The position numbers and the translations under genes were made by a program. Of a DNA stretch of 8,936 nucleotides, positions 1-6,864 are shown piece after piece. Origin of the DNA: Porphyrobacter sp. (lineage in GTDB: Bacteria; Pseudomonadota; Alphaproteobacteria; Sphingomonadales; Sphingomonadaceae); NCBI GenBank assembly GCA_018991295.1, contig JAGKSZ010000189.1, forward strand, positions 1 through 8,936. The letters are read 5' to 3'. Each line of letters opens with the position of its first letter. The stretch's first letter is position 1. The notes under the pieces are model-generated. The model ran no database searches and was not told where the DNA came from. It saw nothing but the letters and a program-made list of their open reading frames with translations.

Positions 1-1
1 C

Positions 2-1255
2 CCCCCCGCCGCCGATTTCGGCACGCTGGAGGAAGGCACCATCGAACGTGCGATTGCAGGGGCTGGCGGGGGAAACTCGATCTCCCCCCACATCCCCTTT
101 TGCGGGGCGATCTGTTACTATTGCGGCTGCAACACCGCCGTATCGGGCAAGCGCGCAAGGGTTGAGGCCTACCTTGCCGCACTGCATCAGGAAATCGCCA
201 CGGTCGGCACTCTGCTGCCAGAAGGCACGCGGGTGCGACGCATCGCCTTTGGCGGGGGCAGCCCCAATGCCATCGCAACGGGTGATTTCATGGCGCAGGT
301 CGAGGCGCTCCACGCGCACCTGCCGCTGGCCGCGCCCGAATGGTCGATCGAACTCGATCCGCGCAGCCTTACGGCAGCATGGGTGCCGGTGCTGGCGCAA
401 GTCGGCATCACGCGGGCAAGCATGGGAGTGCAGACCTTCGCTTCCCACTGCCAGAAGGCGATCGGGCGCGAACAATCGCTGGCGATGATCTGCCGCGCCA
501 CCGATTGGCTGCGGCAAGCCGGGGTCACCAGCCTCAATTTCGATCTGATGTATGGCCTGCCCCACCAGAGCGAGGCGGATCTTGAAGACAGCCTTGAATA
601 TACCCGCAAGCTGGGCGCAGACCGGGTGGCGGTGTTCGGCTATGCTCATGTCCCCCACCTTGTGCCGCGCCAGACCATGATCCGCGAGGCAGACCTTCCG
701 GGCGCAGCCGCGCGCTTCACCATGGCAAGCCAGGCGCACCGCATCCTGACCGGTGCAGGTTACAGCGCGATCGGCTTCGATCACTTCGCCCTGCCCCATG
801 ATCCGATGGCGCAGGCCGTGCGCTCCGGCAGGCTCAGGCGCAATTTTCAGGGCTTTACCGATGACCCATCGGATGTCCTGATCGGCATGGGCGCAAGCGC
901 CATCAGCGGCTTTGCAAGCCTGTTTGCCCAGAACGAAAAGCACACCGCCACCTATCGCCAGCTCTCGGGCGAAGGGCGGCTTTCGGCAACCCACGGCATT
1001 GCCCGCTCGGCCGAAGATCAGCGCCGGGCCGGGTTGATCGAGGCGCTGCTGTGCCGGGGCGAGGCGGTGCTGCCCGATGATCTGCTGGCCGACGTGTCTG
1101 AGCGCCTTTCGCCCTTCACCCATGCAGGCCTTGCCGAACTCAGCGGCAACCGGCTGGCCATCACCGCCGGCGGCCTGCCCTATGCGCGGGTGATCGCCTC
1201 GCTCTTTGATGCCTACCGCGCCCACGCGCCGCGCCGGTTTTCTTCCGCGATATAA
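2..1255 (+). CDS. hemN: Oxygen-independent coproporphyrinogen III dehydrogenase (HemN), 5' partial
   Basis: This radical SAM enzyme decarboxylates two propionates of coproporphyrinogen III to give protoporphyrinogen IX without oxygen, in the cytoplasm. The reading frame is open from base 2 with no start in view; 417 residues are visible. The [4Fe-4S] motif CGAICYYC (CX3CX2C, bases 101-124) is followed by GC, as in HemN, and preceded by HIPFC. Further HemN hallmarks are FGGGSPN, IELDPR, SMGVQTF, FDLMYGLPHQ, YAHVP, GFDHFALP, RRNFQGF and GMGASAIS. Compared with E. coli HemN (457 residues) roughly 28 N-terminal residues lie outside the window. The C-terminal region is full length, ending FSSAI at the TAA. 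An oddity is Ser (bases 83-85) where E. coli has the essential Tyr56; the His58 equivalent and all three cysteines are kept. HemN rather than HemW is favoured by the CGC context and the C-terminal half. Confidence 0.95.
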   Translation, partial: PPAADFGTLEEGTIERAIAGAGGGNSISPHIPFCGAICYYCGCNTAVSGKRARVEAYLAALHQEIATVGTLLPEGTRVRRIAFGGGSPNAIATGDFMAQVEALHAHLPLAAPEWSIELDPRSLTAAWVPVLAQVGITRASMGVQTFASHCQKAIGREQSLAMICRATDWLRQAGVTSLNFDLMYGLPHQSEADLEDSLEYTRKLGADRVAVFGYAHVPHLVPRQTMIREADLPGAAARFTMASQAHRILTGAGYSAIGFDHFALPHDPMAQAVRSGRLRRNFQGFTDDPSDVLIGMGASAISGFASLFAQNEKHTATYRQLSGEGRLSATHGIARSAEDQRRAGLIEALLCRGEAVLPDDLLADVSERLSPFTHAGLAELSGNRLAITAGGLPYARVIASLFDAYRAHAPRRFSSAI

Positions 1256-1359
1256 CCGCCGCGCTGTCCTGCCCGCCCGCTTGCCCTGCGCCCCTGGGCA
1301 CGCGGCCGGGGCCATCCAGCTTATCGCAGATTAGTTTTCTTTGGCAGCGGGGCATTTTT

Positions 1360-1377
1360 CCGTCATGGGACTGTCAT
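1360..1377 (+). promoter_or_regulatory. Candidate PhoB (Pho) box upstream of the PAP2 gene
   Basis: Two seven-base direct repeats, CCGTCAT and CTGTCAT, are separated by GGGA. This is the 11-base periodicity of the PhoB box (CTGTCAT, four bases, CTGTCAT) known from enterobacteria and rhizobia. Thirteen of the 14 half-site bases match. The box ends 72 bases before the ATG at 1450 and lies in a true intergenic gap, so it could activate the downstream gene under phosphate starvation. The central four bases are GC-rich instead of A/T-rich, and no convincing -10 element is visible downstream. Confidence 0.6.
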
Positions 1378-1390
1378 GGGGGATCATGAC
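1373..1390. repeat. Short inverted repeat overlapping the Pho box
   Basis: GTCATG (1373-1378) and CATGAC (1385-1390) form perfect six-base inverted arms around a six-base spacer. The left arm is also the second half-site of the PhoB-box candidate. With the GTCATG at 1362-1367 this makes three copies of the hexamer within 29 bases. It could be an operator for another dimeric regulator or simply a consequence of a third degenerate PhoB half-site. Confidence 0.3.
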
Positions 1391-1449
1391 GCGTGTCTTT
1401 CGCCCGCAAAGCCCGCCTTGCCCCGCTCAGGAAGTGACCGTTTAACCGC

Positions 1450-2460
1450 ATGAACCTTGCCTCGCCGATTGCGATTGCAGACAGACCCCTTGCACGGCCC
1501 ACGCTCCGTTCCAGTCTGATCTTCCTCGTGCCATTCCCGGAATTGATTCTGGCCTTCTGGTTTCTGGCGACCGGGGCGGTGATCGCGTTGTTGCTCGATC
1601 TTCCTTTCTCGCTGCCTTCCGGAAACGCGCTGGCCTTTACGGGGATGAGCTACGGGGTGCCGCTGTCGCTGATCGGCCTCTTGGGCGCAGGGCTGGTGCT
1701 GGCGCGGCAGACGATGCGGCTGGCCTATTATGCCGCTGCCGCCCTTGCCTATGGCGTGATCCTGATCACCCATTTCAACATCAAGATGTGGATGAGCCTC
1801 ATCAATCCGCGTCTGTGGGACGGGCTTTACTGGCAGACCGATGAACTGGTGCGGCCGCTGGTCGATCTGGCGTTCGCAGTGCACCGGCTGACAGACAGCG
1901 CGCTGCCTGCGGGCGAGCACCTTTACCTGTTCGCCTTTCTGGCGATGTTTGCCGGCAGCATCATCGTCCATTCGATGCAGGCCTTCATCGTGTTCCGCAA
2001 AGTCATCTTTTCCGCGATGCTGGTGCATGTGCTGGGTGCGCTGGCCTATTGCATCATGCCCGCTGTCGGCCCGTTCCTGTACGAACAGGGCGTCAATGGG
2101 CTGGAGAGCGCAAGGCAGCAGCACATGTATGGCGGCTATCTGGCGCTGGCGGATGGCGGGCGCGGGTGGATCGCCAGCAAGGGGAGCACCTTCATGTTTG
2201 CAGCCGTGGCCGCCATGCCATCGCTGCATGTCGGATCATCGGCGGTGTTCCTCCACTATGCCTGGCGGCATGCGCGCTGGCTGGGGGTGGCCTATGTGCC
2301 CTTGTTTGTCTTCATCGTCTTTGAAGCTGTGGCAACGCGCTGGCATTACTGGATCGATGTGATCGCCGGGCTTGCGCTGACGGCGCTGGCCATCGCCATT
2401 ACCACGGCCGTGTTCCGCCGGATCGAAGCCTACGATCCGGCGCGGATGCAACCGGACTGA
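1450..2460 (+). CDS. PAP2-family integral membrane protein, inositolphosphorylceramide-synthase-like
   Basis: This 336-residue polytopic membrane protein probably has about six hydrophobic helices. Its second half carries the PAP2/lipid phosphatase active site. MPSLH at residues 256-260 supplies the first catalytic His (H260), and TRWHYWIDV at 296-304 supplies H299 and D303. A His/His/Asp triad with a compact HYxxD motif is typical of the Aur1/sphingomyelin-synthase-like branch (PAP2_3) rather than of soluble acid phosphatases. The family hydrolyses lipid phosphates or transfers phospho-head-groups between lipids. The substrate cannot be read from sequence, though a sphingolipid link is plausible if the host is a sphingomonad. 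The ATG at 1450 is the first possible start because an in-frame TGA ends at 1437. AGGAAG at 1429-1434 is a rather distant ribosome site. The gene stands alone on its strand behind a PhoB-box candidate and converges with the next gene 16 bases away. Confidence 0.85.
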   Translation: MNLASPIAIADRPLARPTLRSSLIFLVPFPELILAFWFLATGAVIALLLDLPFSLPSGNALAFTGMSYGVPLSLIGLLGAGLVLARQTMRLAYYAAAALAYGVILITHFNIKMWMSLINPRLWDGLYWQTDELVRPLVDLAFAVHRLTDSALPAGEHLYLFAFLAMFAGSIIVHSMQAFIVFRKVIFSAMLVHVLGALAYCIMPAVGPFLYEQGVNGLESARQQHMYGGYLALADGGRGWIASKGSTFMFAAVAAMPSLHVGSSAVFLHYAWRHARWLGVAYVPLFVFIVFEAVATRWHYWIDVIAGLALTALAIAITTAVFRRIEAYDPARMQPD

Positions 2461-2476
2461 GCGCGCAGCCAGCGGG

Positions 2477-3427
2477 TCACTTCACCCCCAGCTGTGCTGC
2501 CTGCTGGCGCAATTGCGCGGCGCTGGCAGGATTGGCCGCCGCCGCCGCTTCCAGCGCGGCCTTGGCCTTGGCCGGTTCGCCCAGCGTCATGCGGCTGCGC
2601 ATCAGCATCACCCAGCCATCGAGGTTCTTCGGCTCCTTTGCCAGCCGCGCTTCAAGCTGTTCGACCATGCCTTGCGCCATCTGGCGCTGTTCGGACGGCT
2701 TCATGCCGCTGGCCGCAGCGACATCCGCCGCGCTCGGCCCGCGCAAGGAGGCCGAGGCCCCCTCGCCCGCCACGCTGCCCGATCCCGGCGCGATCATCGC
2801 AGGCTTGCGTTGCCCCTGCGCCTTGGCGATGCGCGGGGCCACGTCGATGCTGTTGATCTTGCCCACCTGTTCGATGGTGCGCACCAGATCGGCCTCCCAC
2901 GGCGCGCCTTGCGGGCTGTCCGAAAGGAGTTCAAGCCAAGCGGCAATCGCGCCTTCGTGATCCTTGTCGAGATCCTTCTTGGCCGCGAGGAAATACCGCG
3001 CGCGCGCATCGGAAGGATCAAGCGCTACGGCCTTCTGGAACGCCTGCAAGGCCTCAGGCGGCAGCGGATCGCGGGTGCTGGACAGCACCAGTGTTTCCCC
3101 CAGCGCCGACCACAGCACCGCCTCCTGCGGCGCAATCTCCACGGCGCGGCGATAGGCAGCGGCGGCCTCGGGGAATTGCCCGGCCTGAAAATGCGCAAAG
3201 GCCAGATCGCCCCACGCGCCTGCATCACCGGGCGCGGCATCGGCGGCGGCTTTCAGCGCCTCGATCGAAGCTGCGCCCTCACCTGCGGCTTGCGGCGTGG
3301 CCGTGCCGCCCGATCCCTCATAGATATTGAGCCCGATCGCGACTGCCGCCAGCAGCAGCGCCGCGCCCAGCAGCACCCATCCGGCGCGCGCGGTCCCGTT
3401 GGAACCGGGGGATTGTTCCCTTGTCAT
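2477..3427 (-). CDS. Membrane-anchored TPR protein, CcmI/CycH or NrfG-like
   Basis: From the ATG at 3427 this encodes 316 residues. One N-terminal transmembrane helix (about residues 15-35, AGWVLLGAALLLAAVAIG) is preceded by a short polar segment, so the rest should face the periplasm. Tetratricopeptide-like repeats follow: WGDLAFAHFQAGQFPEAAAAYRRAVEIAP, a second unit beginning LWSALGETLVLS and ending in ALDP, and a C-terminal unit with NLDGWVMLMRSRMTLGEPAKA. The DGW-L-RS pattern is characteristic of the CcmI/CycH C-terminal domain and NrfG, which present apocytochrome c for haem attachment. A variable Ala/Ser/Gly-rich linker separates the repeats. It is not in a visible ccm cluster and lacks the two-helix N-terminus of full CcmI, so the role is inferred. 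An in-frame TTG at 3451 would add eight residues but lacks a ribosome site. The gene is divergent from a cytochrome operon, a plausible customer. Confidence 0.75.
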   Translation of the reverse strand: MTREQSPGSNGTARAGWVLLGAALLLAAVAIGLNIYEGSGGTATPQAAGEGAASIEALKAAADAAPGDAGAWGDLAFAHFQAGQFPEAAAAYRRAVEIAPQEAVLWSALGETLVLSSTRDPLPPEALQAFQKAVALDPSDARARYFLAAKKDLDKDHEGAIAAWLELLSDSPQGAPWEADLVRTIEQVGKINSIDVAPRIAKAQGQRKPAMIAPGSGSVAGEGASASLRGPSAADVAAASGMKPSEQRQMAQGMVEQLEARLAKEPKNLDGWVMLMRSRMTLGEPAKAKAALEAAAAANPASAAQLRQQAAQLGVK

Positions 3428-3538
3428 GCCCCCCGCTAGCACTGCGTGCAAAGGCGGGCAATTCGCTCTGGCATCGGGGCAGGTTTTGGCTATGGTGGAA
3501 AGCCTTGGGGGCGATCTATCCGCGAGGGGGAAGGATAG
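3428..3538. promoter_or_regulatory. Divergent intergenic region with promoters for the TPR gene and the redox operon
   Basis: These 111 bases separate two divergently transcribed genes and must hold the start signals of both. I see no convincing -35/-10 pair and no match to the FNR (TTGAT-N4-ATCAA) or CRP (TGTGA-N6-TCACA) consensus. The only small symmetry is GCAC TGC GTGC at 3439-3449, too short to call an operator. The call rests on gene arrangement. Confidence 0.5.
3524..3535 (+). promoter_or_regulatory. Ribosome binding site fixing the GTG start at 3539
   Basis: A purine run, GAGGGGG followed by AAGGA, ends three bases before GTG. The next nearby in-frame codons give no better start, and the Rossmann strand VAIIGSG begins only seven residues in. 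A start further downstream would destroy the FAD-binding fold, so the GTG is well supported. Confidence 0.75.
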
Positions 3539-5992
3539 GTGACCGGCATTTTCAGGGTCGCTATCATCGGATCAGGCCCTGCCGGGCTCAGCGCCGCCGC
3601 GCACGCCGCAGCCTTGGGCCTTGCGCATATCCTGCTCGAAAAGACCGATCACCTCTCGGACACGATTTTCAAATACCAGAAGGGCAAGCACGTGATGGCG
3701 ACGCCCGCCAATCTGGTGCTGCGCTCCGACATCGATTTCGAGGCGGGCAAGCGCGAGACGATCCTGGGGCGATGGGACGAACAGATCGCCGCCCGCAAGG
3801 TCAACGTGAAGCTCAATGCCGAAGTGCTGAAGGTGGAAGGCCACAAGGGCGCCTTCCGCATCGCCTTGCGCAGCGGCGAAGTGGTGGACGCCGAAGCCAT
3901 CGTGCTCGCCATCGGCACGCAGGGCAATCCCAACCGGCTGCGCTGCCCCGGCGCGGATTCGCCGCTGATCCAGTATCAGCTCGATGATCCGGGCGAATAT
4001 TTCGATGAACACATCACCGTCATCGGATCGGGCGATGCCGGGATCGAGAACGCGCTCGGCCTTGCCGCCGATCCGGCACAGCGCAATGTGGTGACGATCC
4101 TCAACCGTTCGGCCGATTTCGCCCGCGCCAAGGCAGCCAATGTCGCGCTGCTCGAAGAGGCCGAGCGCGATGGCCGCCTGATCGTGCGCCGCGAGACCGA
4201 GCCTGCCGAAGTGCGCACCCGCGAACTGCTGCTCAACACGCGTGACGGGCAGGAGACGATCCGCTGCGATCGGATCATCGCGCGCACCGGATCCCAGCCC
4301 CCGCGCGGGTTTGTGGAAGCCATGGGAGTGGAATTCTCCAGCCCCGAACCCGGCAGCTTCCCCAAGCTTTCGCCCGAGTTCGAAACCACCACCCCCGGCA
4401 TCCACGTGATCGGCGCGCTGGCGGGCTATCCGCTCATCAAGCACTGCATGAACCAGGGCTATGACGTGATCGAGTTCCTCGCCGGGAACCGCGACCTCAA
4501 GCCCGCTGACGAGCCGCTGCTGGCCGAGAAATTCGCCCAGCTTCCCGGCAATCGCAGTGTGGCAGAATGGCTGGACATATTCGGGCGCAACATCGTGGTC
4601 CTTGGCGATCTTTCGGTCTTGCAGCTGCGCGAGCTGATGCTGGATTCGGCCGTTCATGCCTATCAACCGGGAGAGGTGATCTTCCGCCGCAACGATCCCG
4701 GATCGTCGATGTTCGCGATTGCTGAAGGTTCGGTCGCGGTTGAAGTGAACCCCAATGATCCCTCGATCACGGTCGGCATCGAACAGGGATCGATCTTCGG
4801 CGAGGTTGGCCTCATCTCGGGCCGCCGCCGCGGGGCGACGGTGCGCGCCGCAGAGCCTGTCGTGGCGCTCGAACTGCCGCGCATGGCGGCATTGAAGCTG
4901 CTCGCCACATCGCCCGGCGCGGCGCGGGCGGTGAACAGCATCGCCATCGAACGCCAGCTGCTCCAGATGTTCGGCGCCGGGCTGACCCGGGCTGATGTCG
5001 CCCCGCTGGTGGAAAACGCCGAGCTGAAGTCGGTGCGCGCCGGGCAGGTGGTGGTAGCCGAAGGGGCCGATGACAAGGACATCTACATCATCCGCTCCGG
5101 ATCGATGATTGTCGAAAAGCAGGTGGGCGGGCGGCCGGTGTTTCTCTCCTACCTGCCGGCCGGCAGCTATTTTGGCGAAATGGCGGTGATCGACGGATCG
5201 CCGCGCACCGCCACGGTCAAGGCCGCGATCAAATCCGAAGTCATCCGCGTGCCGGGCGACGGTTTTCTTGCGCTGCTGGAACAGAACCCGGGCTTGCGCG
5301 ACAAGGCGCTGCAGCAGATGAGCGCACGGCGCGCCACCAATGCCTTCATCGAAAGCCGCAAAGGCGAGTTTTCGGGCGCGGTCGATCTCTATTCGCAGAC
5401 CGCGCAGTTCCTGGTCGACAACGGCATTGGCGAGGCGACCGATGTGCTGCTGATCGACGAGAAGCTGTGCATCGGCTGCGACAATTGCGAAAGGGCCTGC
5501 GCCGACAGCCATGAAGGCCTCTCACGCCTCGATCGGGAGGCAGGGCGCACCTATGCGCATCTCCACGTGCCGACATCGTGCCGCCACTGCGAGCACCCGC
5601 ATTGCATGGCCGATTGCCCGCCCAACGCGATCCGGCGCGGGCCGGATGGCGAGGTGTTCATCGATGAAACCTGCATCGGCTGCGGCAATTGCCAGCGCAA
5701 CTGCCCCTATGGCGTGATCCGCATGGACGCCAAGCCGCCCAAGAAGCCGAGCCTTTTGCAATGGATGCTGCTGGGCAAAGGGCCAGGTCCGGGCGAAGCG
5801 CCCTATGGCTGGCGCAAGTCCGAGGCCAAGAAGCAGGGCCTCCCTGAAGCGAAGCTCGCGGTCAAATGCGATATGTGCGCCGGGATCGATGGCGGGCCGG
5901 CCTGCGTGCGCGCCTGCCCCACGGGCGCAGCCATCCGGGTCAGCCCGGAACGCTTCCTGACCTACACCAAGCTGGCCGAGGATACGCAATGA
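3539..5992 (+). CDS. Flavoprotein - double cNMP-binding - four-[4Fe-4S] ferredoxin fusion oxidoreductase
   Basis: This cytoplasmic fusion of 817 residues has no signal peptide and three parts. Residues 1-325 form a YpdA/thioredoxin-reductase-like flavoprotein: FAD motif GSGPAG (11-16), NAD(P)H-type motif GSGDAG (163-168) and a C-terminal FAD segment near IHVIGALAG. No redox CXXC is present, so it is not a thioredoxin reductase. Residues about 340-600 hold two cyclic-nucleotide-binding domains with phosphate-binding cassettes FGEVGLISGRRRGATV (420 on) and FGEMAVIDGSPRTATV (545 on); both keep the Glu and Arg that contact the nucleotide. Residues 644-793 hold 16 cysteines in the DmsB/NrfC/HybA order: C644-C654, C681-C693, C712-C722 and C777-C793, four [4Fe-4S] clusters. 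The likely job is passing electrons between NAD(P)H and the membrane partner encoded next, under cNMP control. Direction and substrate are inferred. It is first in the operon and overlaps the next gene by four bases. Confidence 0.9.
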   Translation: MTGIFRVAIIGSGPAGLSAAAHAAALGLAHILLEKTDHLSDTIFKYQKGKHVMATPANLVLRSDIDFEAGKRETILGRWDEQIAARKVNVKLNAEVLKVEGHKGAFRIALRSGEVVDAEAIVLAIGTQGNPNRLRCPGADSPLIQYQLDDPGEYFDEHITVIGSGDAGIENALGLAADPAQRNVVTILNRSADFARAKAANVALLEEAERDGRLIVRRETEPAEVRTRELLLNTRDGQETIRCDRIIARTGSQPPRGFVEAMGVEFSSPEPGSFPKLSPEFETTTPGIHVIGALAGYPLIKHCMNQGYDVIEFLAGNRDLKPADEPLLAEKFAQLPGNRSVAEWLDIFGRNIVVLGDLSVLQLRELMLDSAVHAYQPGEVIFRRNDPGSSMFAIAEGSVAVEVNPNDPSITVGIEQGSIFGEVGLISGRRRGATVRAAEPVVALELPRMAALKLLATSPGAARAVNSIAIERQLLQMFGAGLTRADVAPLVENAELKSVRAGQVVVAEGADDKDIYIIRSGSMIVEKQVGGRPVFLSYLPAGSYFGEMAVIDGSPRTATVKAAIKSEVIRVPGDGFLALLEQNPGLRDKALQQMSARRATNAFIESRKGEFSGAVDLYSQTAQFLVDNGIGEATDVLLIDEKLCIGCDNCERACADSHEGLSRLDREAGRTYAHLHVPTSCRHCEHPHCMADCPPNAIRRGPDGEVFIDETCIGCGNCQRNCPYGVIRMDAKPPKKPSLLQWMLLGKGPGPGEAPYGWRKSEAKKQGLPEAKLAVKCDMCAGIDGGPACVRACPTGAAIRVSPERFLTYTKLAEDTQ

Positions 5993-6852
5993 CCGCGGGC
6001 GCATCGCGCAGCCGGTTCCGCGAGGACGAGACGCGCCGGGATTCCGATCATGTCAGTTTCCTGCGCCACAAGCGGTTTCGCTGGGCATGGGCGGCGCTGG
6101 CGCTCAGCCTTGCAGCGGCGGCGGGCTATGCCCTGATCGATCAGGACCCGCGCCCCAATGGCGGCAGCTGGTATGGCTATACGCTGGGCACCATCGGGCT
6201 TGGGTTGATCCTGTGGCTTTCCTTGCTGGGGGTGAGGAAGCGGCGCATCAATCCCGGCGCGTGGAGCCTCAAGGCGTGGACATCGGCTCATGTCTATCTT
6301 GGCCTGTCGCTGGTGGTGGTGGGCACGCTGCACACCGGCTTCCAGATCGGCTGGAACGTCCACAGCCTTGCCTATGTGCTGATGCTGCTGGTGATTGCGA
6401 CGGGGGTTTACGGGGTTGTCGCCTACACCACCCTGCCTGCGCGTCTTTCGGACAACCGCCGCGAAATGACACGCGCGCAGATGCTCGACGCGCTGACTGC
6501 GATTGACCGCCAGCTGGATGGCGCCGCCCAGCCGCTGGCGCGCGGCGAGGCGGATCTGGTGCTGGCGGCGCTGCGGCAAAGCCCCTTTGCAGGCGGCGCG
6601 CTGGCGCGGCTGACCGGACGCTACCCGGCTTGCCAGACAGCACGGGCACTTGCCGGCATGGACACTGCCTCAGAGGCGCAGCAGCGGGTGCGCGCCTTGC
6701 TGGAAAAGCGAGCCGCCCAGCTTGCCCAGATCCGCGGTGCCTTGCGCATTCAGGCCGCGCTGGAGGTCTGGCTGTTCCTCCACATCACGCTCACCATCGC
6801 CCTGATCGCCGCGCTCAGCGCCCATGTGATCAGCGTGTTCTATTACTGGTGA
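5989..6852 (+). CDS. Five-helix membrane protein with two HX13H pairs, probable di-heme b electron conduit
   Basis: This encodes 287 residues and starts at the ATG overlapping the previous TGA. GAGGA at 5978-5982 lies six bases upstream, which favours this start. Predicted helices are about 31-50, 62-81, 99-118, 126-147 and 259-284. Basic residues before helix 1 and in the RKRR loop after helix 2 place the N-terminus and the 110-residue loop (148-258) in the cytoplasm. Helix 3 carries H101 and H115, and helix 5 carries H265 and H279. Both pairs have 13 residues between the histidines, as in cytochrome b of the bc1 complex and in NOX/ferric-reductase membrane domains. H101/H265 would hold the cytoplasmic-side heme and H115/H279 the periplasmic-side heme. 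I do not recognise a named family. Its place between a Fe-S flavoprotein and a periplasmic multiheme cytochrome suggests it carries electrons across the membrane. Heme binding is inferred, not shown. Confidence 0.75.
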   Translation: MTAGASRSRFREDETRRDSDHVSFLRHKRFRWAWAALALSLAAAAGYALIDQDPRPNGGSWYGYTLGTIGLGLILWLSLLGVRKRRINPGAWSLKAWTSAHVYLGLSLVVVGTLHTGFQIGWNVHSLAYVLMLLVIATGVYGVVAYTTLPARLSDNRREMTRAQMLDALTAIDRQLDGAAQPLARGEADLVLAALRQSPFAGGALARLTGRYPACQTARALAGMDTASEAQQRVRALLEKRAAQLAQIRGALRIQAALEVWLFLHITLTIALIAALSAHVISVFYYW

Positions 6853-6858
6853 GGGGGG
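6851..6858 (+). promoter_or_regulatory. Ribosome binding site for the FHA-decaheme gene
   Basis: GAGGGGGG begins inside the TGA stop of the upstream gene and lies six bases before the ATG at 6865. This supports translation of both genes from one mRNA. Confidence 0.65.
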
Positions 6859-6864
6859 CCTGCG

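Noticed and set aside
1256..1345. Rho-independent terminator after hemN
   Set aside because: GC-rich short symmetries occur (for example GGCCGGGGCC), but loops are too small and no T-run directly follows a stable stem.
1384..2229. A 281-codon open frame on the minus strand
   Set aside because: It is opposite the PAP2 gene and is rich in His, Gln and Arg without any motif. The plus frame has helices and the catalytic triad.
2461..2476. Bidirectional terminator between the convergent genes
   Set aside because: Only 16 bases separate the stops and no stem with a T-run is visible.
2513..3439. A 308-codon open frame on the plus strand
   Set aside because: It is the complement of the TPR gene. 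Its Arg/His/Gly-rich translation has no domain, while the minus frame has a membrane anchor and TPR units.
3428..3451. TTG start for the TPR protein at 3451
   Set aside because: It adds only eight residues with no ribosome site upstream. The ATG at 3427 gives a normal short cytoplasmic segment before the membrane helix.
3428..3538. FNR or CRP site controlling the redox operon
   Set aside because: I looked for TTGAT-N4-ATCAA and TGTGA-N6-TCACA and found no acceptable match. The GCAC TGC GTGC symmetry is too short to support.
3539..4510. Calling the N-terminal domain thioredoxin reductase
   Set aside because: The fold motifs fit, but the CXXC redox pair is missing and the protein carries other redox modules.
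3572..5512. A 646-codon open frame on the minus strand
   Set aside because: It lies wholly opposite the flavoprotein fusion, which has clear FAD, cNMP and Fe-S motifs. The translated minus frame is His/Arg/Gly/Ala-rich with no recognisable domain, a typical antisense shadow in GC-rich DNA.
5866..5988. Upstream extension of the di-heme b protein
   Set aside because: The frame stays open, but the extension overlaps the last Fe-S motif of the previous gene. The ATG at 5989 has a good ribosome site and the usual ATGA overlap.
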